Shown: one piece after another, positions 25,179 through 36,850 of the stretch | Position numbering within the stretch: position 1 is the first letter of the stretch | How the letters are laid out: every line of letters begins with the position of its first letter | From: Ulva prolifera | Taxonomy: Eukaryota; Chlorophyta; Ulvophyceae; Ulvales; Ulvaceae | Assembly: GCA_023078555.1 (NCBI GenBank) | Contig: CM041200.1 | Span: 4,120,936-4,184,935, forward strand | Direction of reading: 5' to 3' | DNA length: 64,000 nucleotides | Translations under genes and position numbers: made by a program | The notes under the pieces: generated by a model | What the model was told of the DNA's origin: nothing | The model's input: only the letters and a program-made list of their open reading frames with translations | Databases searched by the model: none

Positions 25179-28100
25179 ATGGACTATGCTCCACGATTGA
25201 TCACGTGTTATAATGGCTTGTCGAGTGGTTGGCATGGCTTTCAACACACGTTGTGTCCGGCCCGAACCAGGACAATCAGAAAAGCTAGACTGCGGCAGCA
25301 GGTGTCTGCACCGTTGGAGCTCTCACAGGAGCATGCTTTGGGGCGTTGTTGTGGGGTCAGACCCAGAGCCACGCCGAGGCCACCCCGGACTCCTCCAAAA
25401 CCAGCTTCCCCATTATCCACCGCAAGGAGATCGAGAAGCACAAGACGGAGGGCACAGGCATCTGGGTCACGTACAAGGACGGCGTCTATGATGTGACGGA
25501 CTTTGTTTCTGCGCACCCCGGTGGCAACAAGATCCTCCTCGCAGCCGGGGGCCCTCTGGAGCCGTTCTGGTCGATGTATGCACAGCACAAACAGCAACAG
25601 GTGTGGCCAAACACGCACACACCTGCACTATCAGCACCACCGCATCTACATGCCACGTCGGCTTGCTCCTCTTCCCAGCAGCTCACATCAGCCCCACTCG
25701 TGTTGCCGCAATCACCCGGGCTTGCCTCCCACCGCTGACTCCCACCGCCCAACGCAGGTCTTCGACATGCTGGCAGCGATGCGCATCGGCACGCTGCCAG
25801 AGGAGGAGCGTGTGACCGTTGACGACAACCCGTACGCGAACGACCCCAGCCGCGACGACGCCATCCGCGTTCTCAGCTCGACACCCTTCAACGGGGAGGC
25901 CCCGCACTCCGTGCTCTCTCAGCACATCACGCCCACCCTCCATCACTTCAAGCGCAACCACATGCCCGTTCCAGACGCCCTGCCGGATGCATACGAGCTC
26001 CAGGCACGCCTCCTACCGCCTGCTGTCTCACATAGCTGCTGTCACTACTCTGCTCCTGCTTGCACTTGCACTTCCTGCAATGTCCCCCCAGCGCCCGTGT
26101 CTGCTTTTTGAATAGTGTCCACATGCCTGGCTGCACATAGCGATCACACCATTTGACCAGATGCAGTGCCGTGTTGCTGTGTGTCATGCTGTAATCCGTG
26201 GTGGGACCTGCCAGCGAGATGAAGCTGGTTTGTTGTTTCGCAGCTCTTTGGCATGGGCCGTTGCGCGGCAGAGCCCTGAAGTCGAGATTACACAACCAGA
26301 TTGTGGTGATAACGGAGGGGGGGAGAGGGCGGTACATATCAGGGCAGTGATCGTGATGGCCGGCACACACCGCCCTGGCTGCAGTGCAGATCATCAACGC
26401 GGACGGCGATATCGCCAAGACGCTGACCCTGGACGACCTGCGGCGGTACCCGAAGCACACGGTGGCAGTCACGCTGCAGTGCGCCGGCAACCGCCGCTCC
26501 GAGATGCATGCCGAGCGCGAGGTGAAGGGCCTGCAGTGGGCCAACGCGGCCGTGAGCACGGCGACCTGGTCCGGGGCGCGCCTGTCGGACGTGCTGCGCG
26601 ACATCGGCGCCGCGCCGGGGCCGGATGCCCGGCACGTGCAGTTTGTCGGCCTGGACTGCGACATGACAGGTGGGAGTCTCCCCTGCGGTGCATGCAGCTG
26701 ATAACATACTACATACCCATTGTGCCGGCATGTCTCGTCGCAGCGGCCGATCACTCGTGCACCCTGTCGTGGCGGCCTGCCGCAACTTCACCCCAGCTTC
26801 CCACAGCCCAGTGAAGCCTCACATGCCTGATGTTTCACATGACACATAAAGCGTAACACTCAGCTTGTGCTTCCGGGGCGGAATGCTGTCGTGGTAGGTT
26901 CTCCGGTTCCATAGCGCCGGCCTGCAGCGACGGGGGCGGCGGCGCCATGCAGGGGAGCGGTACGGCGCGTCTGTGCCGATCGAGAAGGCCCTCGGCGACG
27001 CCGGTGAGTGCGTGCTGGCATACGAGATGAACGGCGAGGCCATCCCGCGCGACCACGGCTTCCCGGTGCGCGCCGTGGTGCCCGGCCACGTCGCGGCGCG
27101 CTCCGTGAAGTGGGTCGAGAAAGTCATCGTGTCCAGCGATGAGTCGGACTCGCACTGGCAGCAGCATGACTACAAGGCCTTCTGCCCAGGTGCGGCCGCG
27201 TTCTCTGTCCAGGGCATGCAGGAACCTGTATACCGTGCCAAATCAAGAAGTTCGGCAATTTCCTGTGTTGCATACGGTCTAGGTCAAAAAAATCTAGTCT
27301 TAGCTGGGGCAGTCACCCCAGAAAATCATGATAAACTATACCTAGCTGAGTACCTAGAAAGCTCAGCGTTACGCATGCATGTTGATGCATTGAATCAAGT
27401 ACAGTATGTATTCAAGAAAAGCAAGAGTAGATAGGTAAGGAAGCAAGAATTTGGTGATGCCACGGCACATGCCACGACGGAGGTCTGTTGGTGAGCTCCG
27501 CCGCCGCTGCCTTGGTGTGTTGCAGCAGGCGCCGGGGAGCCGGTGGTGTGGAGTGACATGTGTGCGGCTGTGCAGACGAGGACTGGGACAACCTCGACTG
27601 GAGCAAGGCGCCGTCCATCCAGGAGATGCCCGTCACGAGCGCCATCCTGTCGCCCACCCCGGGCAGTGCGATCAAGCGAAAGGACGGCAAGGTGGCTGTG
27701 GCAGGGTACGCGGTCGCAGGCGGCGGCCGGGAGATCATCCGGGTCGACGTTTCCGCCGACGGCGGCAAGACGTGGGCTCCCGCGAAGCTGCGCCCGGTTC
27801 CGGAGGGGCTGGAGCAGGGCTACCGGAAGAACTGGGCATGGAGGCACTGGGAGGCACGGCAGCTCCCTACTCTGCGCTGTTCTGCTGCTGATCGTGAGTC
27901 GTGTACTGACAGGGCTCGCCTGCATGACGCATGGGTATTGAATGGGACCCTGCTCGGTATAAGAGGTGAGGGTGCAGCCGTCGGCGTGGCAGCTGCCGTG
28001 ATCGCAGATTATCGGTTGTACAGCAGGCTTTGATTGTGGGCGAAACTGCCAAAGCGAGTGAGAACATGGTGGTTATGGTGGAGTGCATGCAGGTGGAGGT

Positions 28101-28248
28101 GCCAGTGCCCGAGAAGGGCGATGTGAAGCTCGTATGCAAGGCGATTGATGACTCGTACAACAGCCAGCCTGAGACATTCAGACCGATCTACAATGCTCGT
28201 GGCGTAGTCGCAAACGCGTGGCACCGAGTAGCAGTGAGTGTGGCATGA
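25179..28248 (+). CDS. SUOX: Sulfite oxidase with N-terminal cytochrome b5 domain (7 exons)
   Basis: Molybdenum-cofactor enzyme oxidising sulfite to sulfate, of the animal-type architecture with a haem domain. Model: join 25179..25301, 25361..25600, 25758..26003, 26390..26669, 26953..27189, 27576..27853, 28093..28248; about 519 aa. Exon 1 (Arg-rich, plausible mitochondrial presequence) is tentative; the other joins are firm. The b5 domain has GIWVTYKDGVYDVTDFV, haem ligands His93 (HPGG) and His117 (YAQH). The Mo domain has TLQCAGNRRSEM with Mo-ligand Cys234, YEMNGEAIPRDHGFPVR and a SHWQQHDYKAF block. The dimerisation domain ends in LVCKAIDDSYNSQPE and NAWHRV. Two introns start with GC (CAG|GCACGC at 26004; GAG|GCACGG at 27854). 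Plant sulfite oxidases lack the b5 domain, so this arrangement is notable if the host is a green alga. Confidence 0.94.
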
Positions 28249-28665
28249 TGCACATCTCATTGGGCTTGGAACACGTGTTTGCTGCGGAGTTCGGGAACGA
28301 TGTTAGTGTGTCACTGGCAGCATCACCCAATCAAGTATAAGCATGCAGCTACTTGCAGGATGCAAACAGCACGGCGTTCCATAGAACAGCGCAGATTTGA
28401 CAGTAGTTATTCTGTACGTGTTGTGCCGTTGTTGCTGCCGAGACCGCAGCATTTTGCAAATGCTCTAGGTGTCCTCTCATCTTGGCCGCAACCACCAATA
28501 TCAATTACATGCTGCACCAGTGGAGGTGCACCTCGGACTACTTCGTACCATTCTTGGGACTATATGCTGCATGCCACCGCATTCCCAGCTGATCACCTGA
28601 GTGCCCAACAACGCTCTTGCCCGGCAAGCGCCCTGCACCGGCGATGCCAATCACCGCAGCGGCAT
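28249..28665. other. Short convergent spacer
   Basis: 417 bases between the stop codons of sulfite oxidase (+) and the 2-hydroxyacid dehydrogenase (-). It presumably carries both polyadenylation regions. Nothing else is visible. Confidence 0.5.
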
Positions 28666-31172
28666 CTAGTACCCCGCACGCTTGTCCACCACATTCTCAA
28701 CTGGCCTGCCTGCAATGTAGTTCTCCATGTTCTGTACGAAGAACTCCATCGACTCTGCCTGGAACTCCTTGGTGCGGTCGGCGCAGTGCGCAGACATGAG
28801 GACGTTGTCAAGCTTGTACAGGGGGCTGTCTGCTGGGAGCGGCTCCTCGTAAAACACATCCAGCCCGGCGCCCCGGATCTTGCCTGCACCCAACCGAAAC
28901 AGGTGCTGCAGGCCCATCCTGAGGAGTCCTCTCTTCAACACGCACCTCAACAACACACAAGATGCAAGCCTGGTGCACGCTGTATGCGCCAATCACAAGC
29001 AAACAGCATGATCACCTTGTTTCTTGTGGTCGTAGACACATGCTTCCTCACCCCTGTGTCTTCAGGGGGCAGGTGCAGCTCTCGCAGTGCCGCAGGCAAC
29101 ACGAGCGCTGACACAAGGTCACCGGCATCTCTGAATCTGTCCTTGTTACACAAAAGATCACAGGGGACGTCGCACCGGCCTGCAGCGCGGCGATCAGGGC
29201 CTCCTCGTCCACACACGTCCCACGCCCGACATTCACAAACACGGCGTGCGGCTGCATCGCGGCGACCGCCTCGGCGCTGAACAGCTTGTGCGTCTCTGGC
29301 GTGGCCGGCGTGGCCATCACGATGTAGTCACACGCGGCCACCATGTCGGTGTATTCGCCGGGGCCGTACGCCCGCGCGAGCACGCCCTCAGCGCGGTCCG
29401 CCTCCGACATCTCCGGCCGCCGACGGAACGCGACGACGCGCATCTGAAATGCGCGTGCCAGGCGGCCGCACGCCTTGCCGATGTCGCCGTACCCTATGAT
29501 CCCCATCGTCTTGCCTGCATGTACTTGCAAAGGTTGAAACCGAGAATAATCGCAGGTACCATCGCAGTCGGCAAGCAGCTCCACTAGACTGCTCATTCAC
29601 CTGCTCCGCGTACGTAGTTACAAAGGACAGAGGCCGGGCATCGAGCCGTTTCTAGGAACCACTCGCAAATCCACTCAGTCATGGCACTAGGCCGCGCACG
29701 AGCGCGCACCATCACCCTGCCGGTAATTCCAGCCAAGGATTGCAGCCCCGCACGGAGCACATGTATACATGTATGCATGAATATGACGAAATTGCTACAA
29801 TTCCACAATCAGAAGACGTGGCGTGTATCATCGGTATGGTCGCACCCAGGATCTGGCTTGTGCTGCGAGCTTGCTTAGCCAGCAGATAATGGAGGCAGGC
29901 AATGGTGCAGTCTGCGGGCCTTGGGATGCATGCGTTTGTCGCGTGCTGCGGCGACACGAAGAAAGAAAAGCACAGCACCACCCTGAACAGGGACACAGCG
30001 CCGCTGCCTGTCACCGGCTGTGGCCCGCTGCACCCAGCAGCAAACAGATGCCAATGAAAAGTTGTCTACGGCGGCTAGAGCGTGGCATGTAGAAGCAGGG
30101 GTACCAGCACGTCCAGCAAGGCGCAGGCAATCTGTGACGACTGTGTGAGAACGCTCATGCACGTTCCTGATGGGGCAGGGCACTGGCCCAGGCAGTCATT
30201 CTACTCCTCAATGGGTGAAGGCCGCACCACGCAGTTCCTCCACGTCGTAGGGATCCCACTTGCCCTCCTGCTGTGACCGGCGCATCCTGGGCAGGTCCTT
30301 CGCGAACCAGTTGCAGCAGGTGAGGGCATACTCCGCCAGCGAGTGCGAGTACACGCCCTTCGCATTGCTGACCGGCACCTCCGACTCCACGAGCTCTGGG
30401 AACAGCAGCTTCTCCACGCCAGCTGATGATGAATGGAGCCACTTCAAGTTGGTCAGCTGGGGCCACAGAGCCTGCACGTCGGGCGTGGTGGCAGGCATCC
30501 ACTGCAATGGTGTACAACAGCCGGAGATGCGGCCATCATGATGGTGTGGCCACACATGTGGTGCATGTGCGATCAATCAAGAGTACGTCTTGCCTGATAT
30601 TACGTGCTCCAACGGCAGTCCGCATGACATTGGATTCTGTCGGGTTCTGGTATTGTGCATGGAGATTGAGGAGCATGGCAGAGGGACGGTGCAAAGATGT
30701 GGGGTACGCACACGTATATCTTCCTTCTTCCCAGCACAAGCACCGACCCCTGCACATAGGCAGTATGGTCATGAGCGATATGTACACGAGATGAAGCCGC
30801 GGTGCTGGGGAGCCTGCATAGCATGCACATGGGAAAGACAGACACAAGCGATCTGCACCCCACATCAACAGTGAACCATGTGATGATAGGTAGGGTGCAT
30901 ACAAGGTACTTCTGCTCAGATATGAACGTGTCAGGGGGATTCATAGCGGCCCGGCGGTAAATGAGGCGTGTCTACGCATCAGTTGCGTTGTAGTGCACCG
31001 TAAACGTACCGCAATTCAGCAGGACATCACAGGATGCCCATTCAGGCCGATCAGCCAGCTCTGCTGCGCTACGCCCAATTCCAACAATATCAACCTTGCC
31101 TTTGAGCTTGTCCAGGACCTTCAGCTCTTGTGTGTCCGGTGAAGTGATGACCAGCAGCTTGGGGATGGCCAT
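28666..31172 (-). CDS. D-isomer-specific 2-hydroxyacid dehydrogenase, probably NADP-linked (4 exons)
   Basis: NAD(P)-dependent reductase of 2-oxoacids such as glyoxylate or hydroxypyruvate; the exact substrate is not decidable. Model: complement of 28666..28883, 29176..29514, 30228..30501, 30999..31172; 334 aa. The exon 1/2 join (donor at 30998) is the least certain; a competing GTACGT donor breaks phase. Landmarks: the Rossmann motif GIIGYGDIGKACGRLA, then VVAFRRRPEM. Arginines right after the second strand favour NADPH over NADH. The catalytic triad is Arg in NVGRGTCVDEEAL, Glu in GLDVFYEEPLP and His in MSAHCADRT. There is no clear targeting peptide. The intron between 29515 and 30227 contains a diverged dispersed repeat. 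Confidence 0.9.
29612..29695. repeat. Dispersed repeat, partner at about 52810-52895
   Basis: The two stretches share an ordered set of short identities (ACAAAGGA, AGAGGC, CTCGCAAA, CATGGCACTAGG) at similar spacing over about 80 bases in the same orientation. By eye they are roughly 70 percent alike. Both lie in introns of minus-strand genes. The family is unknown. Confidence 0.5.
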
Positions 31173-31698
31173 GGTTGTGATGTGCCTGACAGCTGCCCTG
31201 CCCAGGGCCGATCGCCCCCTGCGACCCGATCGACTGTGACAGCAGTTCAGCTGAGGGTTCGATGTTGTGACGTGCGGGACCTCATGATCAGCGCAATTCA
31301 GGCCGTGTTTCCAGACGTGTCAACACAATGCGCGAAATACACTGGTCCAGTCGTGATGCCTAGGCGTGCTTGATCATCGAGGGCAGCAAGTTTTACACAC
31401 CTAGGGCCCACGCGAAACGTGCTGCTTTCGATTCTAGCACTGCGGAATTGCATCAATATCGAAGGCCGCGTACATGTGTACAACCTTTGAGGCAGCTTAC
31501 AATTCCCCGCAGGCTGGTTTACAACAAGTCTACCGAATCTCATGTACCAACTCCTCTTCACATCATGTGTGACCATACTGTATTGATTCAGATTCGTTGT
31601 CTCATGCATGCAGATTTGCCCCCCTGGCAAGGACTGCTCACACGAGCTTCACACAACGCTTCACAGCAATATGCATTTATATTCATTCCTTTTCTGTG
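31173..31698. other. Spacer between Aurora kinase and 2-hydroxyacid dehydrogenase genes
   Basis: 526 bases between two minus-strand genes. It should hold the dehydrogenase promoter and the kinase 3' end. No other feature was seen. Confidence 0.5.
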
Positions 31699-33126
31699 TC
31701 AAGTGTGAAGCGTTTTGCTCACTTTGACGTGTTTCCGGATCCATGCATGCTTTGGAATATTTGCCAAAGGCATGCGTTCTGAAGGACGCCGCTTGAGCAA
31801 GTCCTTGATAAGATTTTTCGCTTCTTCCGAAACCTGCAACAAGCAAACATCTTCAATACATTTTTTCGTGGCCGTGTCACCTGAGTGGTGCACCTCTGTT
31901 CGGTTGCAGAGGCTGACGTACCTGGGGTTCAGATGGAAACTTGAGAGCAACTTTCTCAATCATTTTGTACGTCGACTCGGTATCTGGCGCCTCAAAGGGC
32001 GGCTTTCCGAAAAGAAATTCGTAACACAAGACCCCCAGACACCAGACATCTGCAGCCACACCATGCCCCTCTTGTGCCACAATCTCAGGTGGCAGGTAGT
32101 CCAGTGTCCCACACACGGTTGTACGGCGGTTTGATGGTGATACAACACCCCAGCCGAAATCAGACAGACGAATCTGGCCGTCAGCCCCAATCAGTAAGTT
32201 CTCTGGCTTGATATCTCTGCAACGTGGCGCCTTGTCAGACTGGTTTGGAACTGTCAGCAGGGTCTGAGCCAGCAATTGTCAGTGAGTCAAACCAAAAGCC
32301 CATGGGCAAGTACCTATGAATGATTTTCTTCTTATGAACATGGACGAGAGCAAGTGCAAGCTGTGAAATGTAATTAGCCGCTGTGTGCTCTGGGAAGACA
32401 CCAACTTTCTTGAGTGATTTGTACACCTCCCCCCCAGGGGCATATTCAAGAATCAAATATATACGATTTTCGTCATAAAAATACCCAAATAATCTGCAGA
32501 CAAGCATGTGCGCGTTCTCTTTACATGCTGCAGTTCAAATTGTGGAGATCCACAAGGCAACACCATGATAGATGTAAGAACCAGGGATCTTGCAAAGGAA
32601 AAGAGCCCAGCTTACGTACCTTAAGATGTTTTGGTGGTTCAGGTGACTCTGCACATCCGGATAATCTTTCAAGCTGAGCCTCCCGTGATAGAGGTATTGC
32701 AGGCACGCTACAGTGAAATCACGGGATCCGCACCTGAATCTCAATCTCTCTGCGGACTTGATATTCCATACTCGACTTTTTAAGCTGGCTTCGATACATC
32801 ACCTGCACATCGACCGCCAGATGCCGCCCGTTGTTGAATAAGCGAGTTCGCGCACAGGCACTGCTTTGCATCTGTACCTTCAGCGCACAGATGAATCCTG
32901 ATTCCCTCTCCCTTGCTGCATACACTGATCCGAATCGACCTTTCCCCAGCTTCTGTCCCCACTGGAACGATTCGACATTCCACCTGTTCCCGACACGCAC
33001 TCGCCACTTGTGATCACCAGCCTCTACTGTGCTAGTCTCATACTTTGCTGCACCACTACTTGTCTTACGATTTTCTTTCCCGGCTGCACCCGCAGCGGGG
33101 ACCTCGCGAGCTTTCATCCAGGACAA
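31699..33126 (-). CDS. AURK: Aurora protein kinase (6 exons)
   Basis: Mitotic Ser/Thr kinase controlling spindle and chromosome segregation. Model: complement of 31699..31833, 31922..32216, 32314..32493, 32620..32648, 32734..32802, 32878..33126; 318 aa, all phases agree; one exon is only 29 bases. A short N-terminus carries a KEN sequence (GKENRK), a possible APC/C degron. Kinase landmarks: [12 protein letters not shown]-type glycine loop, CALK (Lys83), [12 protein letters not shown] (Asp177), SDFGWGV (Asp195), activation loop [17 protein letters not shown] with phosphorylatable Thr209, and [14 protein letters not shown]. The RRTT and GTLDYLPPE motifs are diagnostic of Aurora. DFGWG replaces the usual DFGWS. 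The C-terminus ends shortly after the last helix (KHAWIRKH). Introns are very short (64-126 bases) with GTACG/GTGCG donors. Confidence 0.96.
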
Positions 33127-34013
33127 TATGCCAACAGCGCGCTTTCCACACTACAGACGCCAGGACGACCGAGTTGCAAGGTGATCACAGTGCAGCAAGA
33201 TTGAAACCATTCATCGCTGAAATTATTGGGCAGCCTGGCGTCAAAGAAGGGCTGTAGACAGCACGTCAGTACAGCCGGGTATTGTGCCGAAAGATATCGC
33301 CAAGCAAGGGACGTGCGCACACGAAGTCACAAGCAAGTGTAGAGTCAGCTGTCCCGTCAAGGTAAATGTGAAATGGATTACGCCTGGATGCTGCAGCGCG
33401 CTCGTTGTTGATACATTTGTATGCATGAAAACCCCGTCATGTCGGGAAAGCTAGCTGAGCCAGGCGCTCTGCGTGCTGCCGAGCATTCATGATCAGTGCA
33501 AGGAGCAGCTGCACTTGATCGGCTTCCTGACCTGCAAATTTACAATGCTGCTCTCATCGTGATGCGGTGCACCCTTAAATAGGTGACGTCTATACGCAAA
33601 TGCAGATGCAGCTGCAGACTCCACGTGGTGTAGTCCTTGTGCACCGTCAACAAACGTCGACCAGCTGACGGTGTCAGTGTGCATGGCGAACGCTCACTTG
33701 CTCATCGCGGGCGATCGCGTGCGTTCAAGATCCCTCGTCTACGCTTCATGTCGCCACGTGTGCACAGTGTGCGCTCAGAATGTCAAGTATATACTTGGCA
33801 TATATGCCGCGGCGCACCTCCGTAACACCGACGGCACGACCAAATTGCCAGCACCACTCACTCACTCACGCGGCGATGCTGTTAGCGCGATCGTTGTGTG
33901 CCTAAGCACCTAGGCCTTGTCGTCGTCTACTTCGCACGTTCCACAATCGGCCGCTCGTAACACTGTGAGACGGGCATACAAGTCCCTGTTACATGCGCTC
34001 CCGCGTGGGCCCT

Positions 34014-34056
34014 CGGTGTTACAAGGACAAAGCTAGCCAGCGAGGCAGGTAGCACC
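34014..34056. repeat. Second copy of the short dispersed repeat seen at 2.9 kb
   Basis: Shares GTTACAAGGACAAAGC and GAGGCAGGTAGCA with 2897-2940, in the same orientation on the plus strand. Confidence 0.5.
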
Positions 34057-35830
34057 GAAGGCCACAAAGAGGGCCACCTCACACCCACGCAACGGTACCA
34101 TGGAAGCAAACACGCAACACAGACCAACACACCCATGCCACCGCACACGGCAGCACCCACCCTAGGCAGCTGGCCGCAGCCATACACATACAGGCCCCCC
34201 CATATATACCCCCCCATATATACCCCACATCCACATTGCAATCACATTCGCGCATGCACCCACCCCCGGGGGTGGCGCCACTCGCACCCCCGCTCCACAG
34301 CCCGGCCCCAAAGCCCCGAAGGCACACACAGCACAGGTTACAAAGCCAAACACACAGAGACATGTGGTGCACCCACAACAGTTGTTGTGGGTGTCTCTGT
34401 GGCCTTAACACCGAGTAGCTACTAGTAGAAGGCCCCAGCCTCCGCCAGCAAAAGCCACCCCGCCCATCAGCTGGCCCAAACCCCCACACCACCCCGCGCA
34501 TCCGCACACCCGTACCGCCAATCCCAAACCCTAGCCCTTCCTTCGCACACCCCCCTGTCGCGCTCCCACGGCGGGCCACACGTCAATGCACAGCCAGGGT
34601 GGCGCCAACTTCGCGGCTTGCCGAGCGCAAGGCCGACCATCTCGGCGAACGGCACAGCAAGTGCCGCCACCGCCACAGAGAGGATGAGGCCACGCAGGCG
34701 AGCAGCGATCACCGCCCAACAGGCAGCCAGGGCGGGGGCGAGCCGCCGCTCAGGCCGGGTGGCCCGTGAGCGGCGTGAGGTCATCGGACGGGACCGCCAG
34801 CCCCATGAAAACTGCCTTGCCCGCATGACATGCCATCAGCGGGGCAGCGGCGTGCACCCGCCGAGCCACCGCGCGGCAGAGTGTAATGGACAAGTCCGGT
34901 ACGATGCAGTGGGCCCTCAGTGTGGCACGGTACGAAGCAAGTGCGTCCGCGTGCTGTTTGTGCAATGTTTCTGCACCGTACGCCTTGGCATGGCGACGCG
35001 CTGCTGTGCACCTAGGCCTGCGGCGTCGTATCTCAGAGAGACATCAGATCTGAGTGCCTGCTGCCACTTGCACTGATGGAGACGTCCATGTGCACACGCA
35101 AACCAGCTTATCGACACGCGAAAGCCACGAACGCTTGCTTCCGCTGTCGCTGCATGGATCGATCGTCATTCAAGACCGGCACTGCCTTGTCCGTGCATCT
35201 CATCCCTTACCACTAGGCCCCTCCTGCCAGCCACATTTCAAATGCATATTGATGGTTGCGCGTTGATAGTTGCGTGGGTGTGAGGTGCCGCTGGTTGTGG
35301 CCTGCGGTGACACCTGCCTCGCTGCCTTTCTCCATGTAACATATGCATATCTGTGTGTGCCGCATGGCCCTACCACTGGGATGCGGAACGGAAGGAGTTT
35401 GCAGCTCAGACACATGCACATGACACCCACTGAGAGTACTGAGAGACCCTCTCTGACTGAGTCCACGCACCACAGTCACATGCTGATCTGTTGTCCTGAA
35501 GCCACGTTGGGCAGCATATGCATACATAACAATTGTGCCATGATGCAGGACTCTGGGCGATCCGTGTCCACAGGAAGCCTGGCTGCGATAGATGCACAAA
35601 CACAGCACTGGCATACTCCTTCCCAATGTAAGCGCTTCTGTGTTTGCTGCTGCATGTGCATGCCGATAGAGTCACCTAGGCTCAGCTGAGCTTGCTCCCG
35701 GTGATAAATGCAAGGTTTATGGTGGGCTATCGATGCATGCTGCACCATGGTGCCCCGCAGCAGCCCTCTACAGAGGTCCCGTATGCGAGCGAATCAAGCC
35801 CGAGCTGTATCGTCAAGCTGGATATCAGGT

Positions 35831-35878
35831 CATTAATTAATCAAGCAATTGCATCATTAATCAATCAAGCAATTGCAT
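35831..35878. repeat. 24-bp tandem duplication
   Basis: Two adjacent units (35831-35854 and 35855-35878) of CATTAATTAATCAAGCAATT plus GCAT; the second has one substitution. It is AT-rich in an otherwise GC-rich region. Confidence 0.9.
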
Positions 35879-36850
35879 CATTCCAAAACCTGGTCATGCA
35901 GCGGCCTCTTGCAGGGCACGTATGACAGGGCCTGGCAATCGCCCAGTGATGCCAGGCATGCTTATGGAAGAGTTCAACGCCAGCTCTGCTCTTCGACGCA
36001 GGCCATGCTGCTACATTCGGGCTCTCCATGCAACCATGCCACATCCGAAAACCCAGAAGTATGTCCCATGACTGACTGAAGCGTCACAAAGACTGCATGG
36101 CGATGCAAGGGTGAACGTGAATTGGGGTGCTATGCCAGCCCGGTGTCCTCAGCATGTGCATGGCTTTGCAGCAGCGGCACCCTCACGGACATCGCCATCA
36201 CCACCCTTTCCCCGAGCGGCTCAAACCTACCGCCCGGGTATCCTCAGGTGAAAGGATAGGTCTCCACTGCACGCCCCTTCCCAACCCCTCGTTTGGGTAC
36301 GTTTCATGACAGGACAGCATCTGCAGGCGCACGAGCCGATGCATCAACAGCACTTCACACGCTCAAGTTGAGAGCCCCCACCACAAAGCGCCCACCACAA
36401 ATGATCCATGCATAAGGGAACTGTGATCTGGAAAGTCCATCACAGGGGTGGTGCAGGCTCGAAGTATGACCTCTTACATACCAGACGCGGCCATATGCCG
36501 CATGTTTGTTTCACAACGGTATCATTTGGACATCATAAGGTGCAAGCACGAGTTCTGAACTTGCATCAAGCTTCCAGTCAGTGTCATCAGACATTTCTGA
36601 TGCAGCGCAGTGCTAGATGGAACGGCTTCAGAGCATTGCCAGCAGCCTGAAGTTTATTTGGCTACAGAATGCCACTGCCGATGTGGGCCATAGAGAGACT
36701 CACAATCCTTACAGTTGAAGCCGGATATGATGTTCTAAGCTACATCAACAGCACAATCCACTGAACAGGTGGTGTTCTACAATGGCATCCACAATCAGAC
36801 TAATGCACAGCATCACTGTACTTCGCAACGCAGCATCACTGGTGCATGAT

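Larger units (their letters stand above)
33127..36850. other. Gene-poor region with simple repeats
   Basis: The longest stretch without a firm gene. 34.0-34.6 kb is C-rich on the plus strand with CA/CCA-type low complexity and a TATATACCCCCC motif twice. A minus-strand frame near 34590-34780 encodes a hydrophobic segment (LRGLILSVAVAALAVPF) but shows no family match. A possible isolated exon lies at 36172-36247 (see findings). Confidence 0.5.

Noticed and set aside
34467-34826. Hydrophobic minus-strand frame as a membrane-protein gene
   Set aside because: One hydrophobic stretch but no family match, no linked exons, and the surroundings are low-complexity C-rich DNA.
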